Made by a program: the position numbers and the translations under genes. This document shows, piece by piece, positions 19,379 to 27,256 of a DNA stretch of 64,000 bases; positions within the stretch are counted from its first letter, which is position 1; every line of letters begins with the position of its first letter. The DNA is from Paraburkholderia megapolitana (GTDB taxonomy: Bacteria > Pseudomonadota > Gammaproteobacteria > Burkholderiales > Burkholderiaceae). Location of the stretch: NCBI RefSeq assembly GCF_007556815.1, contig NZ_CP041743.1, positions 2,329,001 through 2,393,000 on the forward strand, in the 5' to 3' direction. Under the pieces are notes generated by a model. It worked only from the letters and a program-made list of their open reading frames with translations, had not been told where the DNA came from and searched no databases.

Positions 19379-20719
19379 ATGACGACCACCTATCCGCTGC
19401 ACGCCACACTAACACCCGCCGACGAACCGTTTCCCGACGCCGCGGACGTCGTGATCGCCGGGGCCGGCATCATGGGTTGCGCCGCCGCGTATTATCTCGC
19501 GCGGCGCGGCCTGAAGGCGGTTGTGCTCGACAAGTCGCGCATCGCCGGACAGCAGTCGACGCGTGCATGGGGCTTCGTGCGGCAGCAGGGTCGCGAAGCG
19601 GCCGAAGTGCCGCTGATGATGGCCAGCATCGGCATGTGGGCGCAGCTCGAAACGGAGCTGAACTTCGATCTCGAATGGCGTCAGGGCGGTTGCCTCTACG
19701 CCGCCACCGACGAAAGCGATTGGGCCTCGTTCCAGCAATGGATCGACGTTGCGCGTCAGTACGGGCTCGACACGCGCACGCTGGATCGCGCGCAGATCGA
19801 TGCGCATGTGAGCGGCATGCAGGGTACGGCACTCGGCGCGCTCTACACGCCGAGCGACGGCCAGGCCGAGCCGCGGCGCGTGGCGCCGGCGTTCGCTGCC
19901 CGCGCGATTGAAGCGGGCGCGCGGTTTTTCGAAGGCTGCGGCGTGCTCGCTATCGAGCGTGCCGGTGGAGCGATTGCCGGCGTCGTCACCGAGCGCGGCA
20001 CGATCCGCACACGCCACTTCGTCTGTGCGGCCGGCGCGAGTAGCTGGCAATTGCTCGCGACACTCGGCATTGCACTGCCGCAGCAAACGGTGCGCGGCAC
20101 CTGCATGCGCACCAACGCGTTGCCGCCCGTCACAGCAACCGCGTTCTGGGGCGGCGGCGTCGGCATTCGCCAGCGGGCGAACGGCACGATCAATCTGGCC
20201 GACGAGATGCAGGTCGACGTCGATATGACGCTCGGCCATCTGCGTGCGCTCAGCTGGTTCCTGCCCGAACTGTGGACGCAGCGCGATTCATTTAGTTTTC
20301 ATCTGAACGATGCGTTCCTGCGCGATCTGCGCGACCGCATACCTGGCGTCGTGCCTGCTCGCGAACGCGTGCTGCAACCGCGCGATCCGCAGCCGCAACC
20401 GAACCGCGCTCATGCTCCGCGTGCGCTGCACAAATTGCGCGCGCTGTTCCCTGCGTTGAAGGATGCGCAGGTGGTGGAAGCATGGGGTGGGTTGATCGAT
20501 GTGCTGCCGGATGGGATTCCGGTGATCGATGCGCCGTCGCAGATAGACGGGTTGCTGGTGGCGACCGGTTTTTGCGGTCATGGTTTCGCGATGGGGCCGA
20601 TTGTCGGGCGTTTGTTGGCCGAGTGGATCGATGACGGGCAGCCTTCGCTCGATCTTGCGGCGTTCCGGCTGCGGCGTTTTGCGGATGGTACGACGCAGCG
20701 TCCGCGGAGCATGCTGTGA
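19379..20719 (+). CDS. FAD-dependent oxidoreductase, DAO family
   Basis: A 446-residue flavoprotein. The N-terminal Rossmann GAGIMGCAAAYYLARRG lies near residues 28-44, STRAWGFVRQQGRE is the FAD-contact region after it, and a C-terminal GLLVATGFCGHGFAMGP is typical of the D-amino acid oxidase/sarcosine oxidase-like family. Such enzymes oxidise amines, amino acids or N-methyl groups. The ATG at 19379 best fits the family start, though no clear ribosome site is seen and the frame stays open upstream. The stop overlaps the next gene's start (TGATG), so the two are expressed together. The substrate is not deducible. Confidence 0.8.
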   Translation: MTTTYPLHATLTPADEPFPDAADVVIAGAGIMGCAAAYYLARRGLKAVVLDKSRIAGQQSTRAWGFVRQQGREAAEVPLMMASIGMWAQLETELNFDLEWRQGGCLYAATDESDWASFQQWIDVARQYGLDTRTLDRAQIDAHVSGMQGTALGALYTPSDGQAEPRRVAPAFAARAIEAGARFFEGCGVLAIERAGGAIAGVVTERGTIRTRHFVCAAGASSWQLLATLGIALPQQTVRGTCMRTNALPPVTATAFWGGGVGIRQRANGTINLADEMQVDVDMTLGHLRALSWFLPELWTQRDSFSFHLNDAFLRDLRDRIPGVVPARERVLQPRDPQPQPNRAHAPRALHKLRALFPALKDAQVVEAWGGLIDVLPDGIPVIDAPSQIDGLLVATGFCGHGFAMGPIVGRLLAEWIDDGQPSLDLAAFRLRRFADGTTQRPRSML

Positions 20720-21348
20720 TGCACGACACCGAACTTCGCCATGCCGGCGTGCCGTATTACACGCAGTGGGGCAGTCCCGAATGGGTCCGTGCCATCGTCG
20801 AAGACGGCGCCGATCCTTGCGCCGATCCGGCGTGGATGCGCAGCGGTTTCGTCGATCCCGAGCGCTACCGGTTCTGGGCGAAACGTCTGTGCGGACTGAC
20901 CTGTCTTGAATCGGCGCTGGACTTCTGGCGCATCGCGCATGCGCCGCGCGCGGCGCTGCTCGACGACGCGTTACGCCATGACGTTTACCGGATGCGTGAC
21001 GACGGCGGTGTCGATGGATTGATCTATCGGCCGTTCGCGAACTGGGTAGCCGCTGATTTCGGTTTGCAGGCGGATGTGTTGACGGATATCGCGATCGAGG
21101 ATATTGCCGCGCGGATCGATAGCGAGACGCTGGTCATCGTTTCGGTGAGCCCGGAGGTTCGTTATCCCGACCGAGAGAACAGCAGGCGCGGCGGTCATCT
21201 GATCCTGCTGCACGGGCGCGATCGTGACGGTGTGTGGTTTCATAATCCGTCGGGCGTTGCGCCGTATCAGCAGGATGCTTATCTGCCGTTTGATGTGATG
21301 GCGAGGTTTTATGCGAGTCGGGGGATTGTGTTGACTCGCGCTGAGTAA
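20719..21348 (+). CDS. C39-like (papain-fold) peptidase family protein
   Basis: A 209-residue cytoplasmic protein without a signal peptide. A cysteine motif KRLCGLTCLESAL (C58/C62), a histidine in RGGHLILLHG and FHNPSG near the C-terminus follow the Cys-His-Asn/Asp order of C39-like cysteine peptidases. No ABC transporter or bacteriocin gene is nearby, so a classical leader peptidase role is unlikely. Translation coupling to the FAD oxidoreductase suggests action on the same compound, perhaps as an amidase or transpeptidase-like enzyme; this is inference. Confidence 0.65.
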   Translation: MHDTELRHAGVPYYTQWGSPEWVRAIVEDGADPCADPAWMRSGFVDPERYRFWAKRLCGLTCLESALDFWRIAHAPRAALLDDALRHDVYRMRDDGGVDGLIYRPFANWVAADFGLQADVLTDIAIEDIAARIDSETLVIVSVSPEVRYPDRENSRRGGHLILLHGRDRDGVWFHNPSGVAPYQQDAYLPFDVMARFYASRGIVLTRAE

Positions 21349-21361
21349 GCACAGCGCCGCG

Positions 21362-22102
21362 TTACTTCGGCGTTATATCCCGCCGTACCCGCATGATGTG
21401 CTGCTCGACATAAAACGCCGCCGCATCCCCATCCCCACCGACAATCGCCTCATAAATCAACCGATGCTCCGACACATAAAGCCGGATGCGCGCCGGGTCA
21501 TCGATCCCATCGTCCTTGAGCCGCTTCCACAACGGCTGATCCATCGTCTTCGCGACTTCATCGGCAATCTTCACGAGTAACGCATCGCCGGTCATCACCG
21601 CAAGCTGGCGATGAAACAGCCGGTCGCTATCGTTCCACAGCGCCCGCTGCTCCGCATCCGTCACATCGACGATCGAATCCATCTGCGCGAGATAGTGCTC
21701 GGCGAGCGGATCGCGTCGCCCGTGCGCAGCGGCACGCCGGGCGATGGCCGGCTCGAGGATTAGCCGCACGTCGAGCGTCGAACTCGGGCTGAAGTCGGGG
21801 TCCGCCGCCGGCGCCATGTCATCAGGCGGTACGGCCGAAAGGCGTTGCAGCGCATCCGCGCAAACATAGGTACCGGAGTTGCGCCGCGTGAGCACGAGCC
21901 CTTCGTTCTGCAGCGCGCCGATCGCTTCGCGCACCGCCGGCCGGCCAACGCCGAACCGCGCGGCCAGTTCGCGCTCGGACGGCAGCCGCGTTTCCGGCGC
22001 GAACTGGCCGCCGCGGATGTCGGCGCGGATCCGCTCCGACACCTGTTCGTAGATCTGCTTCGGGCGAAACGCGCTCTCGGATGCGAAAGTTGTCGTGACC
22101 AT
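21362..22102 (-). CDS. GntR-family regulator, FadR (FCD) subfamily
   Basis: A protein of about 246 residues. The N-terminal winged HTH (EQVSERIRADIRGGQ, LPSERELAARFGVGRPAVREAI) leads to an all-helical FCD ligand domain with the metal-ligand style residues D..R..H (RLILEPAIARRAAAHG, DRLFHRQLA, SEHRLIYEAI). I prefer the ATG at 22102; an upstream TTG at 22159 would add 19 residues. It diverges from the trans-3-hydroxyproline genes at 22304, which it very likely controls in response to a pathway intermediate. Confidence 0.87.
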   Translation of the reverse strand: MVTTTFASESAFRPKQIYEQVSERIRADIRGGQFAPETRLPSERELAARFGVGRPAVREAIGALQNEGLVLTRRNSGTYVCADALQRLSAVPPDDMAPAADPDFSPSSTLDVRLILEPAIARRAAAHGRRDPLAEHYLAQMDSIVDVTDAEQRALWNDSDRLFHRQLAVMTGDALLVKIADEVAKTMDQPLWKRLKDDGIDDPARIRLYVSEHRLIYEAIVGGDGDAAAFYVEQHIMRVRRDITPK

Positions 22103-22153
22103 ATCGCCAGGATTCGAGGATTGCGGGGAAACAGCTCGACGCAGCTGATCTGC

Positions 22154-22233
22154 TTTCAAACCAGATCGCTGCGATTATTTTGAAACTGGTTGATGCGAAA
22201 TCCAATGTGGTCTAGATTTTGGGCCAGTATAAA
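22154..22233. promoter_or_regulatory. Divergent control region of the hydroxyproline locus
   Basis: An imperfect inverted repeat, TCAAACCAG at 22156-22164 and CTGGTTGA at 22186-22193, lies between the GntR gene and the dehydratase gene, with a -10-like TATAAA at 22228-22233. It is a plausible operator for the GntR protein. The separation of the half-sites (21 bp) is larger than in classical FadR sites. Confidence 0.35.
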
Positions 22234-22303
22234 ACAGCATCGAGGAGAACAGGATGGTCGGGGTGAAGGATGTCGGGGCTGCACAACGAGGGCGCGCAAC
22301 AAC

Positions 22304-23311
22304 ATGAAACTGGATCGCGTCATCAGTACGGTCGAGGTGCACACCGGCGGCGAGCCGTTCCGGATCGTGACGAGCGGGCTGCCGAAATTCCCCGGCAAGA
22401 CCATCGTCGAGCGTCGCACGTGGCTCAAGGAACACGCGGATCATCTACGGCGCGCGCTGATGCTCGAGCCGCGCGGTCACGCGGATATGTACGGTGGTTA
22501 TCTGACCGAGCCAGTCAGCGAAGGCGCCGATTTCGGCATCATCTTCGTCCACAACGAAGGCTATAGCGACCACTGCGGACACGGCGTGATCGCACTCGCC
22601 ACCACGGCCGTGGCGCTCGGCTGGGTTGAGCGGAGCGAACCGGAAACGCGCGTCGGCATCGATGCGCCGTGCGGCTTTATCGAAGCGTTCGTGCAATGGG
22701 ACGGCGATCATGTGGGCAGCGTGCGTTTCGTCAACGTGCCGTCGTTCATCTGGCAGCGCGACGTCACGGTGAATACGCCATCGTTCGGCGAAGTGCGCGG
22801 CGATATCGCGTTCGGCGGCGCGTTCTATTTCTATACCTCGGGCAAGCCGTTCGGACTCGAAGTACGCGAAAACGCGGTCGACCGGTTGATCCAGTTCGGC
22901 GCCGAAGTAAAGCGTGCCGCGAACGCAGCGTTCAAGGTCGAGCATCCGCAGATTCCCGAGATCAACCATATCTACGGCACGATCATCGATAACGCGCCGC
23001 GTCATGCGGGCTCGACGCAGGCGAACTGCTGCGTGTTCGCCGATCGCGAGGTGGATCGCTCGCCGACCGGTTCGGGCACGGCGGGCCGCGTCGCCCAGCT
23101 GTATCTGCGCGGCGAGCTGGCGCGCGATGCGACGCTCGTCAACGAATCGGTGATCGGCACGGTGTTTCGTGGCCGGGTGCTGGCGGAAACGAAGCTGGGC
23201 ACTTTCGATGCTGTGATTCCCGAGATCGAGGGCGACGCGCATATCTGCGGCTTCGCGAACTGGCTGGTCGACGAGCGCGATCCGTTGACCTATGGTTTTC
23301 TGGTGCGCTGA
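22304..23311 (+). CDS. lhpH: trans-3-hydroxy-L-proline dehydratase
   Basis: A 335-residue proline racemase-superfamily protein. The first catalytic site keeps cysteine, C91 in SDHCGHG. The second site has T255 (DRSPTGSGTAG), where racemases and 4-hydroxyproline epimerases have cysteine. In this family the Cys/Thr pair marks trans-3-hydroxy-L-proline dehydratase, which forms Delta1-pyrroline-2-carboxylate. The next gene encodes the matching reductase, which supports the call. The ATG at 22304 has GAGGG upstream. The symbol follows Azospirillum usage as I remember it. Confidence 0.88.
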   Translation: MKLDRVISTVEVHTGGEPFRIVTSGLPKFPGKTIVERRTWLKEHADHLRRALMLEPRGHADMYGGYLTEPVSEGADFGIIFVHNEGYSDHCGHGVIALATTAVALGWVERSEPETRVGIDAPCGFIEAFVQWDGDHVGSVRFVNVPSFIWQRDVTVNTPSFGEVRGDIAFGGAFYFYTSGKPFGLEVRENAVDRLIQFGAEVKRAANAAFKVEHPQIPEINHIYGTIIDNAPRHAGSTQANCCVFADREVDRSPTGSGTAGRVAQLYLRGELARDATLVNESVIGTVFRGRVLAETKLGTFDAVIPEIEGDAHICGFANWLVDERDPLTYGFLVR

Positions 23312-23362
23312 GCGAGTGCGACGCCGCGTATTGATAGCGATCGACAACAGGAGCAGCGCAAG

Positions 23363-24304
23363 ATGAGCAGCAGGACCACGCAGATCTACGACGCCGCCGA
23401 AACCGCGCGCGTTACGCCCTATGCGGCGCTCGTCGAGGCCTTGCGTCGCGCCACCGGCGATTACGCGAGCGGGCGCATCGTGAGCCCCGAGCGACTGGTC
23501 GTGCCGCTCAACGACGGCGGCATCCTGCTGTCGATGCCCGCTACCGCGCCCGACCTCGCGATCCACAAGCTCGTCAACGTCTGCCCGCGCAACGGCGAGC
23601 GCTCGTTGCCGACGATCCACGGTCAGGTGATGGCGTTCGACGCCGATACGGGCGAGACGCTGTTCATCCTCGACGGCCCGACCGTGACCGGGCGCCGCAC
23701 CGCGGCGATGTCGATGCTCGGCGTCGCCACGCTCGGCCGCGCGGCGCCGCGCGACGTGCTGCTGATCGGCACCGGCACGCAGGCGGCGAACCATCTGGAG
23801 GCGATCGGCGAACTGTATCCGGATGCCCATGTGCGGGTGCGCGGCAGCGCGCCGGAGCGGGCGAGGGCATTCTGTGTGGCGCATGACACGAAGGTGCGTA
23901 GCCTCGAAGCCTGCAACGACGCGCAAACCCCGGTCTCGGTCGATCTCGTGATCGCACTGACGACCAGTCGCACCGCCGTGTACGACGAAGCGCCGCGCAC
24001 GGACCGGCTGGTGATCGGTGTTGGCGCTTTTACGCCGGAGATGATCGAACTCGGGTCGCGCACGGTGCTGGGCAGCGCGCTCTTTGTCGACGATCTGGCC
24101 GGCGCGAAGCACGAGGCCGGCGATTTCCTGCAGGCGGGGGTCGACTGGAATACTGTTACGGGTATCGCGGCGGCGCTGGAGCGCCCTGCATCCGCGGCCC
24201 CGGCCGACCGGCCGGTCGTCTTCAAGTCGGTTGGCTGCGCGGCGTGGGACCTGGCTGCCTGCCGCGTTGCGCGCAGCACGCTTGCTTCGGCGCACGGGTC
24301 GTAG
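23363..24304 (+). CDS. lhpI: Delta1-pyrroline-2-carboxylate reductase (ornithine cyclodeaminase/mu-crystallin family)
   Basis: A 313-residue protein with the mu-crystallin/ornithine cyclodeaminase fold: a dinucleotide-binding LLIGTGTQAANHLEAI near residues 131-146, the HKLVNVCPRN substrate lysine region, and DGPTVTGRRTAAMS. Placed 51 bp after the dehydratase gene with AGGAG before its ATG, it most likely reduces Delta1-pyrroline-2-carboxylate to L-proline, completing trans-3-hydroxyproline use. An ornithine cyclodeaminase role is less likely in this context. Confidence 0.87.
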   Translation: MSSRTTQIYDAAETARVTPYAALVEALRRATGDYASGRIVSPERLVVPLNDGGILLSMPATAPDLAIHKLVNVCPRNGERSLPTIHGQVMAFDADTGETLFILDGPTVTGRRTAAMSMLGVATLGRAAPRDVLLIGTGTQAANHLEAIGELYPDAHVRVRGSAPERARAFCVAHDTKVRSLEACNDAQTPVSVDLVIALTTSRTAVYDEAPRTDRLVIGVGAFTPEMIELGSRTVLGSALFVDDLAGAKHEAGDFLQAGVDWNTVTGIAAALERPASAAPADRPVVFKSVGCAAWDLAACRVARSTLASAHGS

Positions 24305-24308
24305 CCCT

Positions 24309-24326
24309 CACAGCCTTCACAGCCTT
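24309..24326 (+). repeat. Short tandem repeat after the reductase gene
   Basis: Two exact copies of CACAGCCTT (24309-24317, 24318-24326) are followed by a decayed third. They lie directly after the stop at 24304. Probably slippage; no function is evident. Confidence 0.6.
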
Positions 24327-24442
24327 CGTAGCCGCGCCGCACGGGCCAGCCAGCAAGCCGGCACCGGCCGCGACCTGAACCGCGACACATGCAAAGCGGC
24401 TCACATCGACAAAAAAGTGTCGCTCAGGTGGCGCATGCTGCT

Positions 24443-24468
24443 GTGCAAACATTCCCAAAACGTTGCAC
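24443..24468. promoter_or_regulatory. Inverted repeat upstream of zwf
   Basis: GTGCAA at 24443-24448 and TTGCAC at 24463-24468 form a perfect 6-bp inverted repeat with a 14-bp spacer, 94 bp before the zwf start. It is a candidate operator for a sugar-phosphate-responsive repressor (a HexR-type regulator controls zwf in pseudomonads), but the half-site differs from the HexR consensus. Confidence 0.3.
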
Positions 24469-24561
24469 CATAGGCGTCTTGCGAAAAAAGCGGGGCCCGG
24501 CAAGACGCCGCCGCACCGCCGTTTTTCGCGCCGACCTTTACCACGACGCTGCGACCGCACC

Positions 24562-26037
24562 ATGACAACCCAGACCGCTCCTGCTTCGCCCGACCTTCCG
24601 CTCGACATGATCATCTTCGGCGGCGGCGGCGATCTGTCGGCCCGCAAGCTGCTGCCCGCGCTGTACATGGCGCATGTGCACGGCAATCTGCCCGCCGATA
24701 CCCGTATTCTCGCCATCGGCCGCCGGCCCTGGTCGCGTGACGAGTACCTGTCGTTCATGGAAGAGCACTCGAAGCCTTTTGTCGGCGACAAGGTCATCGA
24801 CGCAGCCGCATGGGACCGTTTTCTGGCGCTGTTCGAGTACGTGCAGGTCGACGTGGGTTCGGGCGACGACTATGCGCGGCTCGCTCAGGTGTCGCGTCCC
24901 GGCGTGCGGCGGGTGTTCTATCTCGCGACGTCGCCGAATCTGTTCACGACGATCTGCGATCACCTCGCGTCGGCGGGGCTCGTCGACGAGCATTCGCGCG
25001 TCGTGCTTGAAAAGCCGCTCGGCTCGGACCTCGCATCGGCCCAGGCGATCAATACCTCGGTCGGCACGCATTTCAACGAAGCGCAGATCTACCGGATCGA
25101 CCACTATCTCGGCAAGGAAACAGTGCAGAACCTGATGGTGCTGCGCTTCGGCAACGCGATCTTCGGTCCGCTGTGGCAGGCGCCGTATATCAAGAGCGTG
25201 CAGATCACGGTGGCGGAAACGGTCGGTGTCGGTAGCCGCGCGGGGTTCTACGACGAAACAGGCGCATTGCGCGACATGGTGCAGAACCACTTGCTGCAAC
25301 TGCTGTGCATCGTGGCCATGGAGCCGCCGGTATCGCTCGATCCCGACGCCGTGCGCGACGAAAAGCTCAAGGTGCTGCGCTCGCTGCGCCGCATGACCCC
25401 CGAAGACATCGCGCACGATACGGTACGTGGCCAGTACACCGCGGGCGCGGTGGGCGGCGAACCGGTGAAGGGTTATCTGCAGGAAGACAACGTGCCGGCC
25501 GATAGCCGCGCGGAAACCTTCGTTGCGCTGCGTGTGCATATCAACAACTGGCGCTGGGCGAACGTACCGTTCTTTCTACGTACCGGCAAGCGGATGCAGA
25601 AGAAGGTGTCGGAGATCGTCATCGAGTTCGCCGACCTGCCGTTCTCGATCATCCCGAGCGGTCCGCGCAACTACGGCAACCGGCTCGTCATCCAGTTGCA
25701 GCCGGCGGAATCGATCCAGTTGCAGATGCTAGCGAAAGAACCAGGTAGCGGCATGCACATGCTGCCCGTAAATCTGAATCTCGATCTCGAGCAGGCTTTC
25801 ACCGAGCGACGCGCCGAAGCCTACGAGCGTCTTCTGATCGACGTCGTGCGCGGCCGACTCACGCACTTCATGCGCCGCGACGAACTGGAAGCGGCCTGGG
25901 CATGGGCCGATCCGATCCTCGAAGGCTGGAAGCAATCGAGCGACCGGCCGCGCGGGTATACCGCAGGTACCTTTGGACCGTCGGCTGCGACCACGCTCGT
26001 GGCGCGGGAAAACATCGTATGGGCTGAAGAATCCTGA
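24562..26037 (+). CDS. zwf: Glucose-6-phosphate 1-dehydrogenase
   Basis: A 491-residue enzyme oxidising glucose 6-phosphate to 6-phosphogluconolactone with NADP, the entry to the Entner-Doudoroff and oxidative pentose phosphate routes. The coenzyme fingerprint [10 protein letters not shown] lies near residues 20-29, the EKPLG segment near 150, and the substrate/catalytic motif RIDHYLGKE near 180. The length is normal. The first glycine-rich motif has GGGGDL where many orthologues have GATGDL. The ATG at 24562 fits, though the ribosome site is weak. It is monocistronic and ends at a strong terminator. Confidence 0.95.
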   Translation: MTTQTAPASPDLPLDMIIFGGGGDLSARKLLPALYMAHVHGNLPADTRILAIGRRPWSRDEYLSFMEEHSKPFVGDKVIDAAAWDRFLALFEYVQVDVGSGDDYARLAQVSRPGVRRVFYLATSPNLFTTICDHLASAGLVDEHSRVVLEKPLGSDLASAQAINTSVGTHFNEAQIYRIDHYLGKETVQNLMVLRFGNAIFGPLWQAPYIKSVQITVAETVGVGSRAGFYDETGALRDMVQNHLLQLLCIVAMEPPVSLDPDAVRDEKLKVLRSLRRMTPEDIAHDTVRGQYTAGAVGGEPVKGYLQEDNVPADSRAETFVALRVHINNWRWANVPFFLRTGKRMQKKVSEIVIEFADLPFSIIPSGPRNYGNRLVIQLQPAESIQLQMLAKEPGSGMHMLPVNLNLDLEQAFTERRAEAYERLLIDVVRGRLTHFMRRDELEAAWAWADPILEGWKQSSDRPRGYTAGTFGPSAATTLVARENIVWAEES

Positions 26038-26105
26038 GTACGCCGGGCGGTGCGTAGATGAGGCGCGGATGCCCCATCGCTACGCGCCAGCGGTTCCAGC
26101 AGATA

Positions 26106-26157
26106 GAAACGGGCCTGTATCGCCATTGCTACACCGGCGATACGGGCCCGTTTCTTT
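26106..26157 (+). terminator. Long-stem intrinsic terminator after zwf
   Basis: A 19-bp stem (26106-26124 pairing with 26136-26154, GAAACGGGCC to GGCCCGTTTC plus an inner TATCGCC/GGCGATA block) is followed by a short T-run. It lies 68 bp after the zwf stop. Confidence 0.8.
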
Positions 26158-26302
26158 GGTGTTCCTCTTTCCCCGATTAGGCCCCCTGATCGTTCAAATA
26201 TGAACCGGCGGGTTCGCATTTTATGTATGCCCACCGGAATTTGCCTGGAAAAATTCGGTAGCGCTCACCCCGGAATTTGACTTCGTGAGAGGCTAGGTCG
26301 GT

Positions 26303-26336
26303 CATGCCGTTTGCACGCATTTCGTGTCTCGGCATG
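26303..26336 (+). promoter_or_regulatory. Inverted repeat in the leader of the FeeM-like gene
   Basis: CATGCCG at 26303-26309 and CGGCATG at 26330-26336 form a perfect 7-bp inverted repeat 37 bp before the start codon. It could be an operator or an mRNA hairpin. The rest of the 336-bp gap 26038-26373 holds the zwf terminator and an AT-richer stretch with no clear promoter. Confidence 0.35.
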
Positions 26337-26373
26337 GCGTTTTCCTATCTTGTCACTTAAAAGAGGCCACACA

Positions 26374-27141
26374 ATGGATCGCCTTAATTCCGCGGTGATA
26401 GAGACTCAATTTCTCCGCGAACACGCCGATAGCCCGGACTTTCCGGCCCAACCGACCTTACTGAAACAGGAGCGCTTGCCTTTTACCATTCGTATCGTCG
26501 CCGATGACAACGGCCTTGAGAAAGCCGTGCAAATGCGGCGTATTGCTTATCGTCGTCATTTACCAGATTTTGCAGACAAAATGACGATAGAAAATAGCGA
26601 TCGCGAACCCGGTACGGTCGTGCTGCTTGCTGAGTCGAAACTTGATGGTGGGCCGCTCGGTACGATGCGTATTCAGAGCAACGAGATGGCGCCGCTTGCG
26701 CTTGAGCAGTCGGTGGTGTTGCCGGAGTGGTTGAGCGGGAGTCGGCTCGTGGAAGCGACGCGGCTTGGGGTGGCCGCAGGTACCATAGGAAGAATGGTCA
26801 AGATCGCGCTGTGCAAGGCGCTATTTCTGTATAGCGAACAAGAGCAGATCGACTGGATGGTGATTACCGCGCGCGCGCCGCTGGACCGCGAATACGATGC
26901 GATGTTATTTATTGACGTTTTCGCAAAGGAACAATTTCTGCCAATGGCGCATGTTGGTGGTTTGCCGCACAGAGTAATGGCGAAGCCGGTCGCGCTCGTG
27001 CAAAAGCGTTGGGAAGCGGTCCGGCATCCGCTATGCCCGTTCTTTTTTCAAACTTATCATCCGGATATCGATCTGAATTCTGTGCATTTATCTTTCGGGG
27101 CGGAAACGGTAGGATGCCCCAGAGATTCGCAAATTGCCTAG
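26374..27141 (+). CDS. FeeM-like N-acyl amino acid synthase (GNAT fold)
   Basis: A 255-residue protein. The core (about residues 36-225) has the features of the FeeM/acyl-homoserine-lactone-synthase branch of the GNAT fold: FTIRIVADDNGLEKAVQMR, then GPLGTMRI, then LVEATRLGV, and a long C-terminal helical part. FeeM enzymes join an acyl chain carried on acyl carrier protein to an amino acid, giving N-acyl amino acids such as N-acyl tyrosine. No fee-cluster partners are present. AGAGG precedes the ATG at 26374. The next gene encodes a GGDEF-EAL protein and the one after it a LuxR-family regulator, so a signalling product is conceivable. The exact product is unknown. Confidence 0.72.
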   Translation: MDRLNSAVIETQFLREHADSPDFPAQPTLLKQERLPFTIRIVADDNGLEKAVQMRRIAYRRHLPDFADKMTIENSDREPGTVVLLAESKLDGGPLGTMRIQSNEMAPLALEQSVVLPEWLSGSRLVEATRLGVAAGTIGRMVKIALCKALFLYSEQEQIDWMVITARAPLDREYDAMLFIDVFAKEQFLPMAHVGGLPHRVMAKPVALVQKRWEAVRHPLCPFFFQTYHPDIDLNSVHLSFGAETVGCPRDSQIA

Positions 27142-27256
27142 GCGATCAGAACGAGGTACTCCGGAAGGCTGGCTAGTCCAGCACGGCGATGGCGAATTTT
27201 TGAGGTTTTCGCCATCGCCTTCGCGACGCCCATGGTGCATGAGGGGACAACTACGT

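Noticed and set aside
22445..24295. A 616-codon open frame on the minus strand opposite the hydroxyproline genes
   Set aside because: It is the antisense shadow of two well-supported genes; high GC keeps stops rare. Its translation is arginine- and histidine-rich with no domain.
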